This document shows positions 1-5,339 of a stretch of DNA of 5,339 nt, one piece after another. Numbering within the stretch: the first letter of the stretch is position 1; every line of letters starts with the position of its first letter. The translations under genes and the position numbers were made by a program. The notes beneath the pieces were generated by a model that saw nothing but the letters and a program-made list of their open reading frames with translations, searched no databases and had not been told where the DNA came from. The DNA is taken from contig CALZDE010000154.1 of assembly GCA_945637225.1 (NCBI GenBank), positions 1 through 5,339 on the forward strand, in the 5' to 3' direction. Origin of the DNA: an uncultured Selenomonadaceae bacterium (GTDB lineage: Bacteria; Bacillota; Negativicutes; Selenomonadales; Selenomonadaceae).

Positions 1-2989
1 CGGTATCGAATACGAATACGTTTACATCCTCGCCGGAAGCAAGTACATGGTCTACACCGCCGTAGCCGATATCGTAAGCCCAGCCGTCACCACCGAAGAT
101 CCACTGGGAACGCTTAACCAGGCAATCCTGCTGTTCTGCAATCTTCTTCAGGCTTGCAATATCCTTGCCCTCGATAGCAGCGATAACAGCATTAGCACGG
201 TCACGGGTACCCTCGCCGAGATCCTTGTTGTCAAGCCAGGTCTGGAGAACTTCCTTAACATCAGCTGGAACAGCCTCATCAGCCAGAGCAGCCTCTACAT
301 CAGCAGCTAAGGTCTCACGCAGGGCCTTAACGCCCAGAACCATACCAAGACCGAACTCAGCATTATCCTCGAACAGGGAATTAGCCCATGCAGGACCATG
401 ACCCTGTGCATTGGTGGTGTATGGCATTGCAGGAGCGGATGCACCCCAAATGGAGGAACAGCCAGTTGCATTTGCAATCATCATGCGGTCGCCGAACAGC
501 TGAGTAACCAGCTTAGCGTATGGAGTCTCGCCACAGCCAGCGCAAGCACCGGAGAACTCAAGGCAAGGAATCTCGAACTGGGAGCCCTTAACGGTATTAG
601 CCTTCATTGGGTTCTTCTTAGGATTGGTCTTGGAAACCTTTACACCATAATCAAATGCTGCCTGCTTATCAGCCTCAAGCTGGGAAGCGATAGGCTTCAT
701 GGTAAGAGCCTTCTCCTTAGCAGGGCAAACCTGAGCGCAGTTGCCGCAGCCGGAGCAGTCTAAGGTGGAAACTACGATGCTGAAGTTCAGCTCCTTAGCG
801 CCAACAGCTGGCTTAGCCTCGAAGGAAGCAGGTGCAGCAGCAACTTCATCAGCATTAGTGAGAACAGGACGGATTGCAGCGTGTGGGCAAACAAATGCAC
901 ACTGGTTACACTGAATACACTTAGTCATATCCCACTCAGGAACATTGATAGCGATACCACGCTTCTCATAAGCAGCAGTACCCATTGGGAAGGTACCATC
1001 AGCATGTGGCTCAAGTACGCTTACAGGCAGGTTGTTGCCTTCCTGACGGTTTACAGGATTCTGCAGCTTAACGATGTACTCTGGCAGATCCTTATTAGCT
1101 GCAACAGCCTCATCAGCAGCGTCAGCCCAGTCAGCTGGAACCTCTACCAAGTGCAGAGCCTCAATACCAGCATCAACAGCACCGTTATTCATGTCAACGA
1201 TGTTCTGGCCCTTCTTGCCATAGGACTTAACGATAGCATCCTTCAGATACTCCACAGCCTTATCCATAGGAATGATGTTAGCCAGCTTGAAGAAAGCAGA
1301 CTGCATTACCATGTTGAAGCGGCCGCCTAAGCCTAAGCCCTGAGCAATCTTAACTGCATTTACAGTATAGAACTTAATATTCTTCTTTGCGATAGTGCGC
1401 TTCATAGCTGCTGGCAGGTTCTTGGACAGCTCTTCATCGGACCACAGGGTATTCAGCAGGAATACACCGCCATCCTTGATACCAGCTAAGAGGTCATACT
1501 TATTTACATAAGACTGCTGGGAGCAGGAAATGAAGTTTGCATTGTTAATCAGATATGGAGAATCAATTGGGGACTTACCGAAACGCAGATGGGACATGGT
1601 GATACCGCCGGACTTCTTGGAGTCATAAGCGAAGTATGCCTGTGCGTACATGTCGGTCTTGTCACCGATGATCTTAATTGCGGACTTGTTAGCACCAACG
1701 GTACCATCAGAGCCTAAGCCCCAGAACTTACAAGCGGTAGTACCCTCTGGAGTCAGGTCTACATGCTCTGGATAGAGGTCTAAGGAAGTGTTGGTCATAT
1801 CGTCAACGATACCGATAGTGAAGCCATTCTTAGGAGCATCCTTCTTTAATTCCTCAAATACGCCCAGAATGTGGTCAGGAGTTACATCCTTACCGCCTAA
1901 GCCATAACGGCCACCAACGATAACTGGGTTACGGTCGGAATCATAGTAGGAAGCACGTACATCTAAGTACAGAGGATCGCCCAGAGCACCTGGCTCCTTA
2001 GTGCGGTCAAGAACAGCAATCTTCTTTACAGAAGCAGGAATTGCATTCAGGAAGTGCTTTACGGAGAATGGACGGAACAGATGAACTGCAACCATACCAA
2101 CCTTCTCACCCTTGCTGTTCAGGTAGTCAACGGACTCCTTAACGGTCTGATTTACAGAACCGATAGCAATGATGATACGCTCAGCATCCTCAGCGCCATA
2201 ATAATCGAAAACATGATGCTCACGGCCAGTAATCTTAGCCAGGTCAGCCATAGCTTCCTCAACTAATTCAGGCAGAGCCTCATAATACTTATTTACAGTC
2301 TCACGAGTCTGGAAGTAAATATCATCGTTCTGTGCAGTACCACGCTGTACAGGATGATCAGGATTCAGAGCATTTGCACGGAATCTCTTAACAGCATCCC
2401 AGTCTAAAATCTTGCCCAGATCCTCATAATCGATCATTTCAATCTTCTGAATCTCATGGGAAGTACGGAAACCATCGAAGAAGTTCAGGAAAGGAACACG
2501 TCCCTTGATAGCAACTAAATGTGCTACTGCAGCTAAGTCCATTACTTCCTGTACGGAAGACTCAGCCAAGAGAGCCATACCAGTCTGACGGGCAGCCATA
2601 ACGTCCTGATGATCACCGAAGATATTCAGGGTAGAAGCAGCCAGTGCACGAGCAGATACATGGAATACACCAGGAAGCAGCTCACCAGCAACTTTATACA
2701 TATTAGGAATCATCAGCAGCATACCCTGAGATGCAGTATAAGTAGTAGTCAGGGCACCAGCCTGCAGAGAACCATGCACAGCACCTGCTGCACCAGCCTC
2801 AGACTCTAATTCCACAATGCGGACCTTCTGACCAAAAAGGTTCTTCTGACCCTTAGCAGCCATCTCATCTACGTGCTCAGCCATAGGAGAAGATGGTGTG
2901 ATTGGATAGATAGCAGCAACATCGGTAAATGCGTAGGAGACATAAGCCGCAGCTGTGTTACCATCCATAGTCTTCATTTTCTTACTCAT
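1..2989 (-). CDS. nifJ: Pyruvate:ferredoxin (flavodoxin) oxidoreductase, 3' end cut by window edge
   Basis: Cytoplasmic enzyme that oxidatively decarboxylates pyruvate with CoA to acetyl-CoA and CO2, passing electrons to ferredoxin or flavodoxin; central to anaerobic fermentation. The reverse complement reads without a stop for 996 codons from MSKKMKTMDG; single-chain family members have about 1170-1230 residues, so roughly the last 180-230 are missing. Visible in order: pyruvate-binding domain with YPITPSSP (Thr31), Glu64 and Arg114, matching the catalytic numbering I recall for the Desulfovibrio africanus enzyme; middle and CoA-binding domains (about 260-665); a 2[4Fe-4S] ferredoxin domain with CIQCNQCAFVCP (Cys691/694/697/701) and CSGCGNCAQVCP (Cys745/748/751/755); the proximal-cluster ligands CAGC (Cys816, Cys819) and Cys844; and the TPP motif GGDGWAYDIGYGG (Asp968). 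The fourth proximal Cys and the TPP-site Asn lie beyond the edge. The first ATG is chosen because GAGGGGAG lies 11 nt upstream and the residue numbering fits the family. Preference for ATC (Ile) and AAG (Lys) suggests high expression. Confidence 0.97.
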   Translation of the reverse strand, partial: MSKKMKTMDGNTAAAYVSYAFTDVAAIYPITPSSPMAEHVDEMAAKGQKNLFGQKVRIVELESEAGAAGAVHGSLQAGALTTTYTASQGMLLMIPNMYKVAGELLPGVFHVSARALAASTLNIFGDHQDVMAARQTGMALLAESSVQEVMDLAAVAHLVAIKGRVPFLNFFDGFRTSHEIQKIEMIDYEDLGKILDWDAVKRFRANALNPDHPVQRGTAQNDDIYFQTRETVNKYYEALPELVEEAMADLAKITGREHHVFDYYGAEDAERIIIAIGSVNQTVKESVDYLNSKGEKVGMVAVHLFRPFSVKHFLNAIPASVKKIAVLDRTKEPGALGDPLYLDVRASYYDSDRNPVIVGGRYGLGGKDVTPDHILGVFEELKKDAPKNGFTIGIVDDMTNTSLDLYPEHVDLTPEGTTACKFWGLGSDGTVGANKSAIKIIGDKTDMYAQAYFAYDSKKSGGITMSHLRFGKSPIDSPYLINNANFISCSQQSYVNKYDLLAGIKDGGVFLLNTLWSDEELSKNLPAAMKRTIAKKNIKFYTVNAVKIAQGLGLGGRFNMVMQSAFFKLANIIPMDKAVEYLKDAIVKSYGKKGQNIVDMNNGAVDAGIEALHLVEVPADWADAADEAVAANKDLPEYIVKLQNPVNRQEGNNLPVSVLEPHADGTFPMGTAAYEKRGIAINVPEWDMTKCIQCNQCAFVCPHAAIRPVLTNADEVAAAPASFEAKPAVGAKELNFSIVVSTLDCSGCGNCAQVCPAKEKALTMKPIASQLEADKQAAFDYGVKVSKTNPKKNPMKANTVKGSQFEIPCLEFSGACAGCGETPYAKLVTQLFGDRMMIANATGCSSIWGASAPAMPYTTNAQGHGPAWANSLFEDNAEFGLGMVLGVKALRETLAADVEAALADEAVPADVKEVLQTWLDNKDLGEGTRDRANAVIAAIEGKDIASLKKIAEQQDCLVKRSQWIFGGDGWAYDIGYGGVDHVLASGEDVNVFVFDT

Positions 2990-3000
2990 GTTTAAACAAA

Positions 3001-3008
3001 CTCCCCTC
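3001..3008 (-). promoter_or_regulatory. Ribosome-binding site of nifJ
   Basis: On the minus strand this reads GAGGGGAG, a strong match to the anti-Shine-Dalgarno sequence. It ends 11 nt before the ATG at 2987-2989. It favours this ATG over the in-frame ATGs at codons 5 and 8, which lie much farther away and have no ribosome-binding site of their own. Confidence 0.8.
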
Positions 3009-3039
3009 ATAAAAAATAGGATGTCGTGAACATTTTTCC

Positions 3040-3119
3040 AGTCAGCTTTAAGCTTTTTACCAGCATACACAAACCAGAAAAAAGTTCCTTAAATGTATTT
3101 TCAAATTACTAAACTGACT
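3040..3119 (-). other. Long-range inverted repeat in the nifJ leader
   Basis: Within the predicted leader, AGTCAGTTT (minus strand of 3111-3119) can pair with AAGCTGACT (minus strand of 3040-3048). That gives a 9-bp stem with one G-U pair, enclosing 62 nt. No uridine run follows it, so it is not a simple terminator, and I recognise no known riboswitch class. It could fold the leader into a closed domain or be coincidental. Confidence 0.3.
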
Positions 3120-3138
3120 ATATTAACTATACTCATTT

Positions 3139-3167
3139 ATTATACAACGGTTTTGTTACTTTGTAAA
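3139..3167 (-). promoter_or_regulatory. Sigma-A-type promoter of nifJ
   Basis: Minus strand: -35 TTTACA (3162-3167, one mismatch from TTGACA), a 17-nt spacer, and a perfect -10 TATAAT (3139-3144). Transcription should start near 3132, giving an untranslated leader of about 143 nt before the nifJ start. The near-consensus hexamers at ideal spacing suit a highly expressed fermentation gene. The promoter lies downstream of the chemoreceptor terminator, so nifJ is probably transcribed independently. Seen in sequence; the start site is inferred. Confidence 0.8.
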
Positions 3168-3170
3168 CAT
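3153..3170. promoter_or_regulatory. Candidate Rex (NADH/NAD+-sensing repressor) operator
   Basis: The plus strand reads TTGTTACTTTGTAAACAT. Against the clostridial Rex consensus as I recall it (TTGTTAA, four free bases, TTAACAA), 11 of 14 defined positions match. The site covers the -35 box and part of the spacer of the nifJ promoter, where a bound repressor would block RNA polymerase. Rex is known to control fermentation genes in Firmicutes. The surrounding DNA is AT-rich, which raises the chance of a random match, and the two half-sites are only partly symmetric. No rex gene is in the window. Confidence 0.4.
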
Positions 3171-3247
3171 CTTACGAAAAAAAATTTTTCTGTATTGAAA
3201 TATTCATAATCTTTAATATTTTTCTAGGACATATTGCCCATATCAAT

Positions 3248-3290
3248 AAAAAATGCTACCTGACTACACTTCTGCACCCTTGCAGCATTT
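3248..3290 (-). terminator. Rho-independent terminator of the chemoreceptor gene
   Basis: On the minus strand AAATGCTGC (3282-3290) pairs with GTAGCATTT (3251-3259), giving a 9-bp stem with one G-U pair and a 22-nt loop. A run of six T residues (3248-3253) overlaps and follows the 3' arm. It starts 27 nt after the stop codon at 3317. The G-U pair would be an A-C mismatch in a plus-strand transcript, so the element favours minus-strand termination. The large loop makes it weaker than the tRNA terminator. Confidence 0.65.
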
Positions 3291-3316
3291 ATTAACTTTA
3301 AAAATTTATCTGACCT

Positions 3317-5053
3317 TTAGAATTTAAACATGGACATGGTATTCTTGACACCAATAGCCATAGAAGCAAGCTCATTACTAGAGGAAGCAACTTCCTGGGA
3401 GGACGCACTCTGTTCCTGTGTTGCAGAGGACACGTTCATCATAGAATCAGCAGACCTCATGGAACACTCATCAACCTTGGCAATAACCTCGCTTATGCCA
3501 GCGGTATCAGCAGAAACAGACTGAATATCCTCTGCCAAATCCTTCATCTTAGCAGACATAACATCAATCTTCTGCTGAATTTCTGTAAATACTGCACTCA
3601 GCTGCTCAACAGACTGTGCACCCTGAACTACTGCCTCACGTCCAGAATCCATAGCCTCTACCGCCTGAGAGGTATCATCCTGAATGGTGGAAATAAGCTC
3701 GGAAATACGCATTGCAGCTTCCTGTGACTGCTCTGCCAGCTTTCTTACTTCCTCTGCTACTACTGCAAAGCCACGTCCTGCCTCACCAGCACGCGCTGCC
3801 TCAATAGCAGCATTGAGTGCCAAGAGATTTGTCTGACTAGCAATACCAGCGATAGTATCTACAATAGAGCCAATTTCCTGAGAACGCTCACCCAGCTTAT
3901 TAACAAGAGCAGCAGAAGCCTCTACTGTAGTTTCTACATCATGGATGTTCTTAACAGAACCTGCTACACGCTGAGTACCATTCTTTGCATCATTAGATAC
4001 ATTAACAGAATGCTCCAAAGCTTCGTTAGCTACAGAAATAATAAGAGATACGGAATTATTAATCTTCTCTACTGCCTCATTACCATCTGATGCCGCAATC
4101 TGCTGATCCATGATAACCATAGTAGCGTCGTTTACATGATTGTTGATTTCACCTGATGCAATAGCACTCTGACTCGCACTTTCAGACATCTGCTGAGAAG
4201 CTTCCATCATCTTTTCTACTGCCTCGGACACTTCAAGCAGGAAACCATTCACAGAACGAGTCATCTCAAAAAGACTGCGGCTCAAATCACCAAACTCATC
4301 CTGACGGTCAGTAACACCACTTGGTAAAGTAAAATCACCCTTGCTCAGTTTTACGCAGGCTTCATTCATTTTTTCCAGAGGTACGACAATACTCTTCGCA
4401 ATTGTCAGGCAGACAGTAGCCATAATAACGATAATTACCACAGCGATAACTATCATACTTTTGCTAGATGAATCAATCGCTTCAATACTGTCTGTTGCTT
4501 CCTTTTCAGCATTTTCTATGGATATGTCCTGGGATTTCTGTAATCTTTCCTTGAATTTCTGAGCTGCTGGTATACATTTCTGACCATAGTAAGCAACCGC
4601 CGCTTCACGACCCTGAGTCATTGCAATGCGGTTTACTTCCATCATTGCCTTTTTGTTAGCTTCCCAAAGCTCTCTATACTCTACGCAGGCAGCAACACCA
4701 TTAGCGTGTTTCTCTCCGCCCGCTTTCATTATTTCCTCAAATTTGTCAATGCTGTCCTCAACCATCTTAGAAGCTTTTTCCTGCTCCTTTAAGCTATATT
4801 CAGCTTTTTCAGGCATTCCAGCCCCCTGCAGTGCCAGCACATCTACAATAATTGATCCTTTAGCCATTTCCTGCAGGCAATTGCTTCCCTTAAATTCACC
4901 ATGCAGTTCCCTGGCATTATCTTCTGCAGTTTCTAATGCTGCCCATCCCCTAAATCCAATAGCAGCAGTACCAATTGCTACCAGTACTACAAGAATTACC
5001 ATCTTGTAAAATACTTTTACATTTTCCAAATCAAGAATTTTCTTCCAGTCCAT
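3317..5053 (-). CDS. Methyl-accepting chemotaxis protein with 4HB-type sensor domain
   Basis: Transmembrane chemoreceptor that senses an outside ligand and controls CheA kinase through CheW, steering flagellar motility. The 578 residues run: short cytoplasmic start MDWKKILDLE; TM1 (about 18-37); an extracytoplasmic helical sensor of about 160 residues resembling the four-helix-bundle (4HB_MCP) family; TM2 (about 200-219, VIAVVIIVIMATVCLTIA); HAMP linker (about 220-272, with the conserved Pro225 in SIVVPLEKMN); and a long coiled-coil signalling hairpin whose tip (about 397-443) carries ASQTNLLALNAAIEAARAGE and GRGFAVVAEEVRKLAEQS, the CheA/CheW contact region. A Gln/Glu/Ser-rich stretch at 544-556 (ATQEQSASSQEV) is a likely methylation segment. 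No C-terminal CheR-tethering pentapeptide follows; the protein ends in MSMFKF. The start at 5053 is preferred over an ATG 15 bases upstream because GGGGGA sits 7 nt before it, while the upstream ATG has no ribosome-binding site and overlaps this one. The ligand cannot be told. No other chemotaxis gene is adjacent. Confidence 0.95.
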   Translation of the reverse strand: MDWKKILDLENVKVFYKMVILVVLVAIGTAAIGFRGWAALETAEDNARELHGEFKGSNCLQEMAKGSIIVDVLALQGAGMPEKAEYSLKEQEKASKMVEDSIDKFEEIMKAGGEKHANGVAACVEYRELWEANKKAMMEVNRIAMTQGREAAVAYYGQKCIPAAQKFKERLQKSQDISIENAEKEATDSIEAIDSSSKSMIVIAVVIIVIMATVCLTIAKSIVVPLEKMNEACVKLSKGDFTLPSGVTDRQDEFGDLSRSLFEMTRSVNGFLLEVSEAVEKMMEASQQMSESASQSAIASGEINNHVNDATMVIMDQQIAASDGNEAVEKINNSVSLIISVANEALEHSVNVSNDAKNGTQRVAGSVKNIHDVETTVEASAALVNKLGERSQEIGSIVDTIAGIASQTNLLALNAAIEAARAGEAGRGFAVVAEEVRKLAEQSQEAAMRISELISTIQDDTSQAVEAMDSGREAVVQGAQSVEQLSAVFTEIQQKIDVMSAKMKDLAEDIQSVSADTAGISEVIAKVDECSMRSADSMMNVSSATQEQSASSQEVASSSNELASMAIGVKNTMSMFKF

Positions 5054-5060
5054 ACATACA

Positions 5061-5066
5061 TCCCCC
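5061..5066 (-). promoter_or_regulatory. Ribosome-binding site that fixes the chemoreceptor start
   Basis: The minus strand reads GGGGGA, 7 nt before the ATG at 5051-5053. The upstream in-frame ATG (5066-5068) shares a base with this site and is preceded only by A/T-rich sequence, so the longer 583-residue reading is less likely. Two out-of-frame ATGs, beginning at 5061 and 5057, lie between and open only very short reading frames. Confidence 0.75.
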
Positions 5067-5070
5067 ATAA

Positions 5071-5106
5071 AAATTTCTACACAACAAACACAACAGATAG
5101 AAATTT
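5071..5106 (-). other. Perfect inverted repeat in the chemoreceptor 5' UTR
   Basis: On the minus strand AAATTTCTA (5098-5106) is followed after 18 nt by its exact complement TAGAAATTT (5071-5079), a 9-bp stem ending 4 nt before the GGGGGA ribosome-binding site. The loop region holds an 8-base direct repeat, TGTTGTGT (5088-5095 and 5079-5086), one base apart, with the second copy entering the stem by one base. It lies inside the predicted transcript, so it may form an mRNA hairpin affecting stability or ribosome access. It could also be an operator. Confidence 0.45.
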
Positions 5107-5127
5107 ATGCACTATCCAACATTGAAT

Positions 5128-5157
5128 ATATTCGACATAAGCAAAATAAATTCCTGC
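5128..5157 (-). promoter_or_regulatory. Sigma-H (Spo0H)-like promoter of the chemoreceptor gene
   Basis: The minus strand reads GCAGGAATT (5149-5157), 12 nt, then GTCGAATAT (5128-5136). This matches every defined position of the Bacillus subtilis sigma-H consensus as I recall it (RNAGGAWWW, 11-12 nt, RNNGAATWW). I see no sigma-A -35/-10 pair at proper spacing in this gap, and no sigma-D pattern (TAAA, about 15 nt, GCCGATAT) at correct spacing. Transcription should start near 5120, leaving a leader of about 65 nt. The match is seen; the sigma-factor assignment is inferred. Confidence 0.6.
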
Positions 5158-5176
5158 TTTAAAACAAAAAAATTTT

Positions 5177-5211
5177 AAAAAAAACTCTGCTATCCAATGA
5201 GATAACAGAGT
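5177..5211 (-). terminator. Rho-independent terminator after tRNA-Leu
   Basis: On the minus strand the arms at 5200-5211 (ACTCTGTTATCT) and 5184-5195 (GGATAGCAGAGT) form a 12-bp stem with two G-U pairs and a 4-nt loop. A run of eight T residues (5177-5184) overlaps its last base. It begins 12 nt after the encoded CCA end of the tRNA. It sits about 20 bp upstream of the chemoreceptor -35 element and so insulates that gene from tRNA transcription. Confidence 0.9.
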
Positions 5212-5223
5212 ATTATTTACAAA

Positions 5224-5311
5224 TGGTGCCGAAGGCCGGACTCGAACCGGCACGTGGGGCTACCACGGCAGATTTTGAGTCTGCTGCGTCTGCCAATTCC
5301 GCCACTTCGGC
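5224..5311 (-). tRNA. tRNA-Leu(CAA), with encoded CCA end
   Basis: Decodes the leucine codon UUG. The minus strand folds as a complete class II tRNA of 88 nt including CCA: acceptor stem GCCGAAG/CTTCGGC with discriminator A; D arm GCG/CGC with GG in the loop; anticodon stem GCAGA/TCTGC with loop CTCAAAA, giving anticodon CAA; a long variable arm with stem CGTGG/CCACG, as expected for leucine; and T arm GCCGG/CCGGC with loop TTCGAGT. All stems pair perfectly. The 28 bases upstream (5312-5339) are too few to show whether it has its own promoter or follows another gene. Confidence 0.97.
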
Positions 5312-5339
5312 AAATATCGACTAAACAACTAAGCCTTGC

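Larger units (their letters stand above)
2990..3316. other. Intergenic region between chemoreceptor gene and nifJ
   Basis: This 327-bp AT-rich stretch has no credible coding sequence on either strand. It holds, in the direction of transcription, the chemoreceptor terminator (about 3248-3290), the nifJ promoter with the Rex-like site (3139-3170), the leader dyad (3040-3119) and the nifJ ribosome-binding site. In 3171-3245, upstream of the promoter, I see only A/T runs and weak short dyads, with nothing I can assign. Confidence 0.7.

Noticed and set aside
47..2809. Several plus-strand open reading frames of 66-149 codons opposite nifJ
   Set aside because: All lie antisense to a continuous, clearly conserved nifJ frame. 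Their translations show no recognisable domain and are explained by the codon bias of nifJ.
3021..3033. Short dyad ATGTCGTGAACAT in the nifJ leader as a second operator
   Set aside because: Only 4-bp arms around a 5-base centre, downstream of the promoter, and no match to a regulator consensus I know.
3229..3245. Weak inverted repeat TATTG/CAATA upstream of the nifJ promoter
   Set aside because: A 5-bp AT-rich stem in AT-rich DNA is expected by chance, and it already lies beyond the receptor terminator.
3330..5009. Plus-strand open reading frames opposite the chemoreceptor gene
   Set aside because: They are antisense shadows of the receptor frame: hydrophobic or Ser/Ala-rich low-complexity translations without a credible ribosome-binding site or domain.
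5312..5339. GATATT just before the tRNA as a -10 box
   Set aside because: It lies only 2 bases from the mature tRNA 5' end, too close for a normal start site, and no -35 can be placed in the few bases available.
1..5339. Mobile elements, CRISPR repeats, toxin-antitoxin or defence genes, tRNA-associated integration site
   Set aside because: No transposase or integrase, no regularly spaced repeats, and no duplicated tRNA 3' end were seen. All coding space is accounted for by nifJ and the chemoreceptor.

Overview
The window looks like chromosomal DNA from a strictly anaerobic, motile, low-GC Firmicute. The evidence is a NifJ-type pyruvate:ferredoxin oxidoreductase (an oxygen-sensitive fermentative enzyme), strong G-rich Shine-Dalgarno sequences, Firmicute-type promoters, AT-rich intergenic DNA with Rho-independent terminators, and a methyl-accepting chemotaxis receptor. 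A Negativicutes-like lineage is my guess from general resemblance only; nothing here fixes the genus.

Everything lies on the minus strand, so the biological order runs from high to low coordinates. First comes tRNA-Leu(CAA) (5224-5311) with a strong terminator (5177-5211). About 20 bp later a sigma-H-like promoter (5128-5157) begins the transcription unit of a 578-residue chemoreceptor (3317-5053). Its 5' UTR holds a perfect 9-bp inverted repeat next to the ribosome-binding site. The receptor gene ends at a hairpin terminator (about 3248-3290). A 327-bp AT-rich intergenic region (2990-3316) then carries a near-consensus sigma-A promoter, a Rex-like operator overlapping its -35 box, and a leader of about 143 nt. 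The leader precedes nifJ (1-2989), which runs off the left edge after 996 codons, just before the end of the thiamine-pyrophosphate motif.

The three genes are co-directional but look like separate transcription units, each set off by a terminator and its own promoter. They do not form a pathway: one is translation machinery, one senses the environment for taxis, one makes acetyl-CoA and reduced ferredoxin. The genes themselves are ordinary. I found no mobile element, CRISPR array, defence system or novel gene cluster. The observations most worth checking are regulatory: the sigma-H-like promoter on a chemoreceptor, the Rex-like site on nifJ, and the structured leaders of both mRNAs.
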